A stretch of 64,000 bases of DNA from Cryptomeria japonica (taxonomy: Eukaryota; Streptophyta; Pinopsida; Cupressales; Cupressaceae): NCBI RefSeq assembly GCF_030272615.1, contig NC_081414.1, positions 908,615,009 to 908,679,008 on the forward strand, in the 5' to 3' direction. This document shows positions 46,207-57,440 of this stretch, piece by piece; the first letter of the stretch is position 1; the number at the start of each line of letters is the position of its first letter. Made by a program: the position numbers and the translations under genes. The notes beneath the pieces were generated by a model, which was given only the letters and a program-made list of their open reading frames with translations, was not told where the DNA came from and ran no database searches.

Positions 46207-47187
46207 CTATGTGTAAAACCTATGAAGGTGCATGCTATTGATAGGATCCTCCAAAGGTTCACCTTCTATAGCTAAGAGCTGATATGCCCCAGATCCATAT
46301 GCTGCTGTAATGATGTAAGGACCAAGCCAATTTGGTTTGAACTTGCCCTTCTTCTCTCTGTTTTGCTGATTTTTAGGATTTTCTCTGAGAACCAAATAAC
46401 CTACCTCAAATGTGCGAGACTTGACCTTGTGATTGTAGCTGCGACTCATTCATTGTTGGTAAGCCTTGAGATGATTAAAAGCAGTTTGTTTTCGTTCATC
46501 TAGTAGTTCTAGCTCTTGTAAGCGAGAGATCCTATATTCTTCATCACTGATGATGTTTTGCAAAGAGACCTGTAAAGAGGGTAGCTTGACCTCAATAGGC
46601 AAGATGGCTTCAGCGTCGTAGACAAGTGAATAGGGTGTAGCTCCTGTAGGTGTGCGGACACTTGTGCGGTAGGCCCAAAGTGCAGGATTAAGTTGGATAT
46701 GCCAATTACGACCAACATCGTCGACTGTCTTTTTTAGGATATTAAGGATTGTTTTATTAGACGCCTCAGCTTGGCCATTTCCTTGGGGGTAATATGGTGT
46801 GGAGAAATGATGGGAAATATGGAAGCGGTCACATAGTTCACGAACATCCTGATTTTTGAAGGGATGCCCATTATCAGTGATAATGGAAACAGGAATACCG
46901 TATCGGCAAATGATATAGTTGAGGATGAATATAGCAATTTGTTTTCCAGTGACTTGTGTGAGAGGCACGACTTCAATCCATTTTGTGAAATACTCTGTGG
47001 CAGTGACAATGAATTTATGACCATTGGACGAAGGAGGGTGAATCTTGCCTATGAGATCAAGTCCCCACTGACAAAAGGGCCAAGGGGACGCAATTGGTTG
47101 AAGTTCTTGTGCTAGTGCATGTATGAGGTCTCCGTGAATTTGACATTGCTTGCATTTCTTGACAAACTCATATGAGTCTTTTTCCAT
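46207..47187 (-). pseudogene. Gypsy F integrase
   Basis: Reads from 47187 with CKQCQIHGDLIHALAQELQP (zinc-binding end), WPFCQWGLDLIGKIHPPSSN (first Asp), ATEYFTKWIEVVPLTQVTGK, IITDNGHPFKNQDVRELCDR (second Asp), STPYYPQGNGQAEASNKTIL (third acidic, Glu), NPALWAYRTSVRTPTGATPY and SRLQELELLDERKQTAFNHL. A stop at 46450 precedes the C-terminal FEVGYLVLRENPKNQQNREK and GPYIITAAYGSGAYQL (46207-46449). The D-D-E residues are intact. No chromodomain is seen, as expected for Tat. Confidence 0.92.
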
Positions 47188-47193
47188 ATTTGG

Positions 47194-48188
47194 CTAGTAA
47201 TATCCAGTCCTAATGAGTTTCTTGGCCAAGGTAGGACCACTAGCATGCAGACCACATATCCCTTCATGTACTTCACGTAACGCAATCTGAGCTTTGTCGC
47301 TTTCTAAACATCTAAGAAGAGTGCCATCTAGACCTCGCCGGTATAGGATATCAGCTAAAATGACATATCTAGAGGATTGGCGAATAAAAGTTCGACGTTG
47401 GTTACTTGATAGATCAGGAGGTAGAGTATTGTCACGAAGGTATGTGAAAATGGAACCATATAACTGGGACTCGGGACCGACAAAACATATCATCTCAGTA
47501 GGCATGATCTCATATGAAGGAACCAAAAGGTTATCCACCAAGAACTCATAGCGGGTCTCGTTTGGAGGTAAATCAATCAATGAAGCAATTGTAGCCATGG
47601 CATCTGCGGTGCGATTCTGCTCTCTTGGTATTTGCTCAAAGTCTATCTTTGTGAAGTGTTGTTTCAGGTCATCCACCATTTGTTTATAAGGCATTAATTT
47701 TCATCTTTTGTTTGGTAATCATCAATTGCTTGACGGATGACAAGTTGAGAGTCCCCAAAAACATGAAGTTCCTGGATCTTCCATTGAACTGCACTTCGTA
47801 ATCCTGTTGTTAATGCCTCATATTCCGCAATATTGTTAGTGCAAGGAAATGATAAGTGGTATGATTTTGGTATAGAATCCCCTTGAGGAGTTATAAGGAG
47901 GATGTTAGCTCCTGCCCCATGCTGTGTGTATGAGCCATTAAAGTACAGTTGCCATGGCTTTCCATGTGACATTGTTAAAATAGATTCATCTGGAAATTTG
48001 GAACTTAGAGGAACATCATCTATCATGGGAGCATCTGCTAATTGATCTGCAATGGCTTGTCCTTTTATTGCTTTTCTGTCCACATACTCTATGTCGAATT
48101 CACTCAAGATCATTACCCATTTGGCTAGTCGCCCAGTAAGTGTTGCTTTATTGAGAAGGTATTTCAATGGGTCTATCCTTGCAACCAA
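47194..48188 (-). pseudogene. Gypsy F RNase H and connection
   Basis: 48188 to 47694: the RT connection (KYLLNKATLTGRLAKWVMIL, EFDIEYVDRKAIKGQAIADQ), then RNase H with KPWQLYFNGSYTQHGAGANI (family: YFDGS, so the first catalytic Asp is Asn), TNNIAEYEALTTGLR and LHVFGDSQLVIRQ. 47694 to 47194 continues with PREQNRTADAMATIASLIDL and a linker with HEGICGLHASGPTLAKKLIR. The second RNase H-like module is typical of Tat/Ogre elements. Confidence 0.85.
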
Positions 48189-48214
48189 CTTGGTTTATGA
48201 GTGAGCATTTAATG

Positions 48215-49345
48215 TCATAATTTCTGCGAAGCGAAGACCACGATGAGACATGCATGCTCAATTGGTGTGTAATTTAGCTCATATCCTACCAATGTGTGAC
48301 TGATATAGTTTACTACTTTTTCTTTGCCCTCAGCAATTTGTTGTGCTAAGAGTGCCCCCAGTGCTATTGGAGTAGCTGAGATGTATAGTAACAGAGGTTG
48401 ATCTGGAACTAGTGGCATCAGAACTGGCAGATTTAGAAGATGATATTTGAACGTCTGGAAAGCCTGTTGACAGTTATCATCCCATTTGAATTTGATGTTT
48501 TTATGTAGTAGGTGCTGAAAGGGATTACACTTATCTACAAGTTGTACTATGAATCTTCATATGGACTGGAGTCTTCCTTGTAAGGATTGAAGTTGACTAA
48601 TATTTCTTGGTGGTTGCATCTCCAAGATGGCCTTGACTTTTGCTGGATTAGCTTCGATTCCACTTTTGGATATAATGAATCCTAGGAGCTTCCCGGAGGT
48701 TACTCCAAAGACACATTTCTTGGGGTTTAATCTTACTTTTTATTTTTGCAACCGATCAAAGATGACTGAAAGTATGTCCAAATGTGTATTTCTGTCTATT
48801 GATTTTCCCAAGAGGTCATCGACATAATCTTCCACAGTTACGTGCATGAGGTCATGAAAGATAGTAGTCATGGCTCTTTGATATGTAGCACCTACATTAT
48901 TTAGCCCGAAGGGCATGACATTCCAACAGAAAGTTCCCCAAGGACAAGTGAATGATATTTTGTGTTGATCCTTGGGCGCGATCCTTATTTGATTATAACT
49001 AGAGAATCCATCCATCAATGATAACATTTCATGACCTGCTGTGAGATCAACAATCAAGTCAATATTTGGTAATGGGAAGTCATCCTTTGGACAAGCTTTG
49101 TTGATGTCTCTGAAATCTGTACATATTCTGATGCTGCGATCTGGTTTACTGACAGACACTAAGTTGGAGATCCATTCAAGATAATCAATTGGGCGTATAA
49201 ATCCGACGTCCAATAATTTCTCAAGTTCTGCTTTGACTAGTAATGCGACTTGTGGATGCATCTTTCTTAATTTCTGTTTCACTAGTTTTGCCCCCGGTTT
49301 AACTGTCAAATAATGCATTACTAAATCTAGATCTAATCCAGGCAT
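48215..49345 (-). pseudogene. Gypsy F reverse transcriptase
   Basis: RT core from 49345: HYLTVKPGAKLVKQKLRKMH, EKLLDVGFIRPIDYLEWISN, SKPDRSIRICTDFRDINKAC, DDFPLPNIDLIVDLTAGHEM, SLMDGFSSYNQIRIAPKDQH, KISFTCPWGTFCWNVMPFGL and YVDDLLGKS with both catalytic Asp present. A stop near 48740 and a frame change precede the thumb and connection region (48215-48730; LLYISATPIALGALLAQQIA). It is the only RT in the window with an intact active site. Confidence 0.9.
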
Positions 49346-49375
49346 ATCAGCGTATGACCATGCAAAGTTGATTTG

Positions 49376-50577
49376 TCATTCTTTGAAGAAACTTATAAAT
49401 TTTGACCTTTCTAACTCCATCAACGATTGAGCCAGGAATATGTTGTGTGGAACCTCTTTTGTACCAATGTTTGTTTTGATAGTCTCCTCTACCAACATGG
49501 ATGACTTTTCCTCATATGATGTTGGGAGAATGCCGATCCTTCCATCTTCGAGTGCCTCAGAGAGGTTTTCGCCCTCAGATATGTCCTTTCTTTTTACTTT
49601 TTTGGGGTCAGACAGCGCCACAGTGTGGTTTTTGCCATAAGACCCTTGATTTGTTCTTACTTTCACATTTTTGCGACTGGAAGGTCCGACACCCTCACCA
49701 AAATATGCCATGCTATTGAGTTCTATACTGTATCCCGCTTTATGGTCCCTAGGGGGGAGATCATCTCGTATGCCCAGATAGTCAATAAAAGCTTCATCAT
49801 TTTGGAATGTGTCAAACTGTGCAGACCCTTCATGATCCCAGTCAATGAGTTGGTTGTGAACAAGGGGAAGGCCATTAATGTCTTCAAAGTTGGCCGGGCT
49901 AAGAGTGAAGATGCAGTTATATTCAGGAATGTCAAGCTAATTATCAAGATCATCGATGGCACTCTCCTCATCACTCTCAATCACGAACAAATCCAAATTA
50001 TCATCACTAGTAGCGCATTCTGGGACAGGTGTTCTCATCCTATGTGATTTCAACCTAGAACCTTGAGACAAGGACTATGTGGAATCCTCACAGGTTGTTT
50101 CTTGACCAACTCTGAACTTGTTATAAAATTCCTCTTCTTCTGTTGGTTCATCTGGCTCTCTGAATATCTCGGTGAGCTTGTAATCACTGGAAGACTTGTC
50201 GGAACCCCATTCCCATTCATTGGAATCTGTGGAATAGCGATCCTCTTGTTGAATTTTGGCAGCTTTGATTTGCAAGGCTTCTTCTATCCTTTGGGTGTGG
50301 ACCTTGGAAGTTAAGAAACCAAGTCCTTTTGAGCGTTCCTTTTTGAAGGTCAATTCAGGTTGTAAAGGTTCAATGATGCCTTCCTTTCGTAACCCAAGAG
50401 GGCTTTTTCCATCATACCTGAATTTTTGTAGAATTTTGAAGCCTTTGCCATATTTCTCACATGGTAGACTAATGTGATTTTGTGTGTCATCTTCATTGTT
50501 TTTGTAAAGCATTTTGTATAAATCTTCCTCTTCTAGTTCACCCCATCTTTGAAAGGTAGTAGGGTCCCATTTGAGTA
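49376..50577 (-). pseudogene. Gypsy F spacer between protease and RT
   Basis: Variable region with an acidic frame (50075-50577: DPTTFQRWGELEEEDLYKML, PLGLRKEGIIEPLQPELTFK, EWGSDKSSSDYKLTEIFREP). A broken stretch at 49720-50070 follows, then 49376-49711 (MAYFGEGVGPSSRKNVKV, SEGENLSEALEDGRIGILPT). LGLRKEGI resembles a G-patch-like GLGK motif sometimes found here in Tat polyproteins, but I am not sure. Confidence 0.6.
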
Positions 50578-51345
50578 TCACGAAGGACGCTTGTTAGGAT
50601 GTGGTCTTCCATATTCTTTTGGGGAACTCATGACTTGTTGTAAGTACATGGTCTGATTTAAAGTGTATTCCCCCATGCCTTTGTCTTGAAACTTGCCCTT
50701 AAGTTCACCCTGTTTTGATGTCGAAGGTTTTAAGGACTCAGGATCAATGTATGTCGAAGAAGGAACAGCTTTGCGATTATTGGGAATGATGGTCTCAGTC
50801 TTTGAGCTCGGGTTATTACAATATATGAACGGATTAGGATCATCGTTAACTGTTACTTCCACTCCATTATGAGGAAACTTAATGCATTGGTGATATGTGG
50901 ATGGGAATACCCTCATTTCATGAATCCAAAGACATCCTAGTAATATGTTATAAGTTAGATCTAAATCCAAGACTTGGCAAACCACATCCTTTGTAACTGG
51001 CCCAACTCTGAGAGGTAAGGTGACTGTGCCCTTGGATGAATGCTCTTCGTCATCATATGCCTTAATGGTGATTTGATTTGTAGAATTCATAGCCTTATCA
51101 GAATATCCCAATTATTTAATAGTGCTCAATGTGCAAATGTTTAGACCTGCTACTCCATCTATCAGGACTCTTTTTATTCGATGTTTGTGTATGAAGGCTT
51201 CAACGTGTAACGGTGCATTATGTGGCTGACTTACGGAGGCATCATCGGCCTCTGTGAATGTAAGGGAATGTGGAATGGAAAGGTATCCCACCATGGCTTG
51301 AAACTGGTCCACATTCAGATCAGTAGGAATGGCAGTATCTCTCAA
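50578..51345 (-). pseudogene. Gypsy F aspartic protease
   Basis: SQPHNAPLHVEAFIHKHRIK, then the active site RVLIDGVAGLNICTL, where H has VLVDGGASLNIFS, so the residue after Asp-Gly is changed. A TAA at about 51112-51114 follows TIK. Then LGYSDKAMNSTNQITIKAYD, EEHSSKGTVTLPLRVGPVTK, LDLDLTYNILLGCLWIHEMR and HQCIKFPHNGVEVTV. It runs into the spacer. Confidence 0.85.
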
Positions 51346-51489
51346 GATTGTGTCAAGAATGGCTTTATGAGCAGGGGATATGCGTAATAGCTCAAGGATG
51401 GAGATTAGCGTGGGTGTCTTCCCTAATTGTTCTACAAGGTCATACTCAAGTTTGGTTGATGAAGAAGTGGTGTTCTTAGTTGGAGCCCC

Positions 51490-53727
51490 TTACAAAGTGA
51501 TTTTACCTCGGCGAGTTGTAACATGGCATTCAGAGGTAGGTTTGGAAGAAGATCCAACACCTTTTAGGACAATCCTCGGTCTCCGAGTAGAATTCTTAGA
51601 GGCTTTGTCCTTCATGATAATGGTAGAGACATAATTGTCCATCGAGATGTGATTGATAGTTGAATCATAGTTGTAGGATGCTTTGGTATAGTTGGTTTGA
51701 TCCTCTGTGGCTTTAGCTTTTCCCTTGTCATGTTTTGGGAATGGTTCCTTAAACATCTCATGTTCTTGATTGGATGGGTGTCCTTCAATTTCAATATCAC
51801 CTTTATCAATGAGATCTTGTATGATGTTCTTCAGTCGATGACAATTTCCTGTCTTATGACCCTTTCTCTTATGAAAATCACAATACTCATCATCATTCCA
51901 CCAATTTAGCTTGACCTTTGGTTCATATGGAGGAAAATCTGGAACTGTGAATACCTTGTTTGCCACTAGCTTCTTGAAAACTGACTCAAGCGGTTCTCCC
52001 AAGGGAGTGTATTTCCTTCGTGATCTGGAAGTTGTTTGAGTATTCACTTGATTGTTTGTAGAGCTTGATCCCGAAATGATGAATTTGGGTCTCACTGTGT
52101 TGGCATCAACAACACCATCATTGACTATATTCTTGTTTTTGTTCCAAAATCTCAGCTTGTCTTTTCCCTTAAATTCATCTTTGTTTTCTTTGAATATCTT
52201 AATGACTCCTTGTTCAATTAGGACCTTCTCTGTCGCTAAGCCTTTTTCAATGACATCCTTGAAGATGGACAAACAAGCTTTTCTTAAGTCATAACCAATG
52301 TTTTTGTTAACATTCTGGGTGAACATCTTTACCATTTGTTTTTGTGGAATTTCACAAGAGCATCTGTTGGCTAGATTCCTCCATCTTTGTAAAAATGATG
52401 CAAAAGACTCTCCCTCTTTTTGCTTAGTATTGCACAAAGTAGTGACTGATATGTCTGTCTCTATGTTGTAGGAGAAATGTTGAATAAATGCCTCTGCTAG
52501 ATCAACCCATGACTTAATACTAGGTGGGAGTTGGGAGAACCATTCCATAGCTTGATCACCTAAGCTTTGTGGGAATAATCTCATCAAATATGTCTCTTCT
52601 GCTGCTACCTCAATGCAAGATATGAAAAACTGTCTTATGTGTGCCTTAGGATCCCCTTTTCCTCTATACTTATCAAATTTAGGTGTCACAAAGTGTGTAG
52701 GAAAAGGAGGCATTGGAATGCTCTTGTCAAATGGATAAGGACATATGTCTCTCATTGTGTATGTTGGCTTTGGTGTATTTATGTCCTCCATTTTCTTTTG
52801 TAAGTCCTTGATTTGTTGCTCCAAATTGTTCTTAGGTGGAGATCGACTCCTTGGACCATACCCCATGCTTGAGGCACCAATTGGAGGAGGAGAATGCTAC
52901 ATATATGGATGATATTGATCATACACATGTTCATATGGAGGAGGTCTATAGTGATGCTGCATATATGGACCACTTGGTATAGATTCATGTTGAGGAATGA
53001 AATATCTATTTTGTCTATGTATACCATACTCTACAGGCATGTCATGTTCTAATGTGTTGCCCCCAAATTTGACACGGGGTTTCCTTGTGTCCAAATTTTG
53101 AGCATGCCTTTGAATATCCAATTGCTTTGGTGGTTGATCCTTAGCATTTGTATGTGATTGAGCATTTCTGTCTGCATAAGACTTCCATAATGGTCTGCGA
53201 AGGTGAGTATCATATGCTTGACCATGTGTATGTGGGACCTCTGGTTTTTGAAGCAAAGATGATGGTGATTCAGGTACCATATGTGGTCCTCTATTGCCTC
53301 CACTATTAGGCCTTCTTTGATCCATGTTGGAGTGAGGTTGTTGCAAAGGTTGATTTTCCATTATTTGAGACATGTCAAAATCATGAGGTATTTTGGCTCC
53401 ACTTTGTGCCATCATTTGTAAGAAGTATTGTCTATCCCTCCTCATTATTTCCTCAACCAATCGATTGAAATGGGGATTCATAATGGATTCTTCCACATCT
53501 GCTGAATGTACAGAAAAGTTGTCCATATTGTCATTATGTGTAGCATTGTTGTTTGTAGTGTCCATGTTCTCAACATTTGGAATGTTTCTATAGGCATCCA
53601 TGTTAGGTAATGTAGTATGATCAGAATTGAAAAATATATCATTGTCATACTCATAAGAACTCATGTTTGCGGACTCTTGAGCCTCTTTAGTTTCTCTCCT
53701 AGATTTTTGAAGACGGGTTTCAACCAT
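51490..53727 (-). pseudogene. Gypsy F gag
   Basis: Starts MVETRLQKSRRETKEAQ at 53727. The N-terminal 270 residues are disordered, Asn/His/Gln-rich. TAG at 52897-52899 is the only stop in 745 codons. Then FDKYRGKGDPKAHIRQFF, LMRLFPQSLGDQAMEWFSQL, SWVDLAEAFIQHFSYN and KEGESFASFLQRWRNLANRC define Retrotrans_gag. The knuckle region YCDFHKRKGHKTGNCHRLKN is the Tat/Athila-type CxFHKxxGHxTxxC. It ends with a basic tail near 51490. Confidence 0.9.
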
Positions 53728-56149
53728 GAACTAGGTATTGACCGAGATGTGTGAGACTAGATGAAAAATGGAAAAATTATGGAAGACCAAGAGTTGGACG
53801 AAATGTAAATGAATCTGAAGTTTACTTTCAATGTCCAAAATGTAAGACCAAGTATGTATATAGTAGAGTAGGTGTGACTTCCAAAGAGAAGATAGTTTCT
53901 CTTGATGAGGTAAGTTGACCTTGACTCTAGGTAAGACCAAATGAGACCCAAAGGTAAGAAACCTTGATGAGGGACCACTTAGCAAAGTATTATTGTATGT
54001 AGTGTGTTGACAAAGTATGATGAGGACAAGCAAGTGACCTTTTGACTCAAGTTTAGACAATTGTGAATGTAAAGTGAGATGTGAAGCAATGATGGACTTT
54101 GTGAGACCCAAGGACAGGTTGACTGCTAAATGAAACCCTGGAAAAATGACCTAGGAAGCTCAAGAATTCCGAAACTGACTGTAGTTGTTTGCTGGACTGT
54201 AAAAGTTTTGTCAATTCTGAACACAGACGCGCCTGTATACTTCATAGACGTGGTTTCCTGACACAGACATGGCTCTGTTTAACATAGATACGCTTCTAAG
54301 ATTTTTGTGGAAATTGCAATGTTGATTCTGGGAACATAGACGTGATTCTGCCCTTCACAGACGCGGTTATACAACACAGACGCTATTATGTCCGACACAG
54401 ACGCGTTTCTGCAAAATTTGTGCAATTTTTTCCTATCTGTGAAGTTGTTTTGTTGTAACCAAAATCTGATTGTTTGACTATTTTTCGTGACAAGAGGACA
54501 CAGTGTTGATGAAGACCCAATGTTTGCAAGTGTCTAGACTGAAATGACTCTAATAAAAGTGTGTTGTTTGATGTAAAAATGTTTTGCATACACTTGAAGA
54601 CACAAAAGACACAATGTTTTGCTGTTTGGTCTTGAATGTTTTGAATGTTTAAAATAAGTCAAGCACAATTCTTATGGCTGGCCCAGACAATAGTTGTTGA
54701 TCCCACATGGGGTTTTACCCCTGAGGCTACGCTATTCAGAGTAGATACTTAGATGCTTGACCTCACTAGCTCCACCCTCGGCACTCACTTCTCGGGTTAG
54801 CCAAGCATCAATCCCCACGAAAACTCCCAGTGGTGAACTTTGTATCTCTACTAAGAACCGTATGTGTGTGGGCCACTACCAGAGGTCTGACCTCCTACCC
54901 CAACAACGAGAAGGATTTGGGCCTCTAAAACAAAAAGGTGCTAGTAAGGGCATCTGCTCATGTGGCCATACATGCGAAACTTTCAGCTCTATAAATACAG
55001 AAGGCCCAGCCGTAGGGGTTACGCCCTACAACTGATCAAATAAATTTGATCAAACGGGTTTATGGGGAGACATAGTGTCAGTATGAACTAATCAGCACAC
55101 GTTATCCATAGTTTTCACCATGAATATAGTTGTTTATAGTGGTTCGGAAGAGGTGGGTTTTCCTCGCTACCACTTGGGTCGTTCTCTTCTCACTAGTAGT
55201 CCTAATGACCACACGGGAAGATAGGCCCTCTAAAGATTAAACAAAAAGAGCCTATTGCTCAAGACACAAAAGACAATGATTCAATTTTAGTGCACCAATT
55301 GAAGTGTTTGCTAGTCTATGAAAACAAGGCACACAATAAAAATCCAAAGACCCTTTCCAAGGACCTGCACCAAAGAGTTGTTAGTAGTTTGGATTGTTTC
55401 AAATAATCACCCCTTCCTGCAAGCACACAAGTTAGGTAAATTTTAAAACCCAAAAGACTTTGTGAAAATAGGGGCCTTCAACCAAACGATTTTGCTTTCA
55501 AGACAAGATGCACCAATTTCGTTAGCTGGACCTGAAAATGTTAGCTCAAAATAAACCAGATCTAAAACATTAAATGTAAGACAAAATGGCGAAAAATGAA
55601 AACGTAAAATTTTTTTATTTTATTTTTTTCACATAGATGCGATTTTACCTTACATAGATGCGATTCCACCCTACACAGATGCGATTTAACACCTCACAGA
55701 CACGTTTTTGTAAAAAAATGCAAAACAGAAAATCTTGCAAAGCATGGACGCGATTAAAATGATCACAGACGCGATTAAATTGCGCACAGATGCGATTACA
55801 CAACACAGACGTGTTTTTGCAAAAAAATACAAAATAGAAAATCCTGCAAGACACAGACATCATTAAAATGATCACAAACGTGATTAGATCTCACAGACGT
55901 GATTAAAGTGCCCACAGACGCGCCTATAATGAAAACCTGCAATCTGGAAAATGAAAATACTGCCAAAAACACAGACGTGGTTCAGAGGTTCACAGACGTG
56001 ATTCGGGAACACAGACGCGATCCGAAAGCCAAAAACGCGATCCAAAAGTGCGCAGATGCAGGAATATCAAAATGCTGTCGAAAACGTCAGATCTGCAACT
56101 TCAAAACACAAGATCTGCAACAAAAATGTTAAATACAAAAGGGACAAGA
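53728..56149. other. Leader of F with CACAGACGCG repeats
   Basis: 2.4 kb between PBS and gag with no gene. Two clusters of cacagacgcg or cacagacgtg lie at 54224-54412 (about eight copies) and 55628-56062 (about eighteen). Between them a unique block (54660-55250) includes gttttcaccatgaatatagt, gtgggttttcctcgctacca and cacttgggtcgttctcttct. The last recurs in the H leader at 58790 (cacttaggtcgttcccctct), so the leaders are homologous even though their repeat motifs differ. Confidence 0.75.
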
Positions 56150-56168
56150 GTCCCACCGAGCATGCCAA
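56150..56168 (-). other. Primer-binding site of F
   Basis: TGGCATGCTCGGTGGGACT on the minus strand, two or three bases inside the 5' LTR. It starts TGGC like Tat-lineage sites, but I cannot name the tRNA. Confidence 0.65.
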
Positions 56169-56170
56169 AA

Positions 56171-56949
56171 TGTATATGGTGAAAATGGATAACAATAATA
56201 ACGATATTGAAAGGCTAAATGAATTCAACCACAAAACCCTAGCCTAACAACAACAAAGATCCACCATAACATATGAAGATTACCTAAGACAATGCAAATC
56301 AAATGAAATCACAAAGATTATACCATCACATGTCCAATAGGGTTTTGATTTCCATTCTTCCTATCTCCATTGATCTTCCTTGATATATTTGCTCTCAGAT
56401 TTTATGTGTGCACAAGAGCTCAACAAAGAACGGAATGTGGTTGCAAGTAGGATCATAGTGTAGTCAATTGCATAAAATGATTAGGATGCATAGAACAACT
56501 AGGGTTTGATAATGAGGGAAGCATCTCCTTATATAGAAGACACAATAAGAAATGGAGGGATAAGATTGAGAGGTGTAAAAGGAGGTCGGCTAAGATTAGA
56601 GGGTAGGTAAAAGAAATAATAAAATAATGAAAGGGGTAGGTAGTGTATGAATTAAGAGATGAATGACATGTGTCATGGGTAGAAAAGGTTAATGAATTAA
56701 TTAAATAAATAAAGATTTATTTAATTAATAGAAGAAGCAGGATCAATTAAATAAATAAGATATTTATTTAATTTAGAAAAAGGATAATTTAAATAAATAA
56801 ATGTATTTATTTAAATAAGAAATAAGGCTAGAAGAGGATAAATGAATTAATTAAATAAATAAAGATTTTATTTAATTAATAGAAGAATTAAGCTTAGATA
56901 ATTAAATATATTTATTTAATTAGACTGGACAATTTTGGGTGTCTACAAC
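56171..56949 (-). repeat. 5' LTR of F
   Basis: 779 bp, plus tgtatatggtgaaaatgg to gggtgtctaca. About 99% like 40612-41389; the left copy has 4 extra bases (catac) near its edge. Confidence 0.93.
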
Positions 56950-57440
56950 AATGAATCAATGCTTGGATATGAAGGAGATGAGCTTTGAATGGGATCCTCT
57001 AAAATAGGTTTGATGGCAATTATGGATATCCCTTGGGGAACTTCATCTTTGGATGCATTATTTGGCAAGGATGCTATGGAAGGTTCTTGCAAGCTTTCAA
57101 GAGGTGTAGGAATAGATGCCTTTGGAGAGTCAGTTTGCTTATGGATGGATGGATCATTGTTAGACATGGGTGCATGATTTTGATCTTCTTTATCCAAATC
57201 CTTTAGGGATCTCTTTAAGAGGTTCATGAAAGAGCCACCTTTCTTTTGAGATGTATTTGAATCCTTGTGAGGTTTTAACATAGTTGGATTTTAATTTTGA
57301 ACTTGTTTAATTGCTCTGATATGTTGGTTTGTCATGTTTTCTTCTTGTGTTTTGCTTTGGTATGTCATGTTGATATGATTTTCAGCTATTTCAAATGTTT
57401 TAGCAATCTTATGTTTCTGCTCTCTTGTTAAAATGGGCAT
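56950..57440 (-). pseudogene. Gypsy H ORF1, short N-terminal coding region
   Basis: Begins ATG 57440 (MPILTREQKHKIAKTFEI), one TAA at 57291-57293, then MLKPHKDSNTSQKKGGSFMN, LLKRSLKDLDKEDQNHA and a Ser/Pro-rich stretch to SYPSIDSL at the F insertion. It is about 160 codons and leads in frame into the protease at 40611. It takes the place of gag but has neither the gag core nor a zinc knuckle. Function unknown. Confidence 0.65.

Larger units (their letters stand above)
40612..56949 (-). mobile_element. Tat-type Gypsy element F with antisense PMD gene
   Basis: Youngest complete element in the window. LTRs 40612-41389 and 56171-56949 differ by about eight substitutions and three small indels. 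Minus-strand order: 5' LTR, PBS, long repeat-bearing leader, gag, PR, spacer, RT, RNase H, integrase, 3' region with an antisense spliced gene, PPT, 3' LTR. The flanks GTAAT (40607-40611) and ACAAT (56950-56954) differ at two positions, but the H frame (SIDSL then QNPHSAS) rejoins across the site. At 16.3 kb it is large, as Tat/Ogre elements often are. Confidence 0.9.

Noticed and set aside
54757-55035. 92-codon plus-strand frame in the F leader
   Set aside because: No recognisable domain and antisense in an untranslated leader; likely chance.
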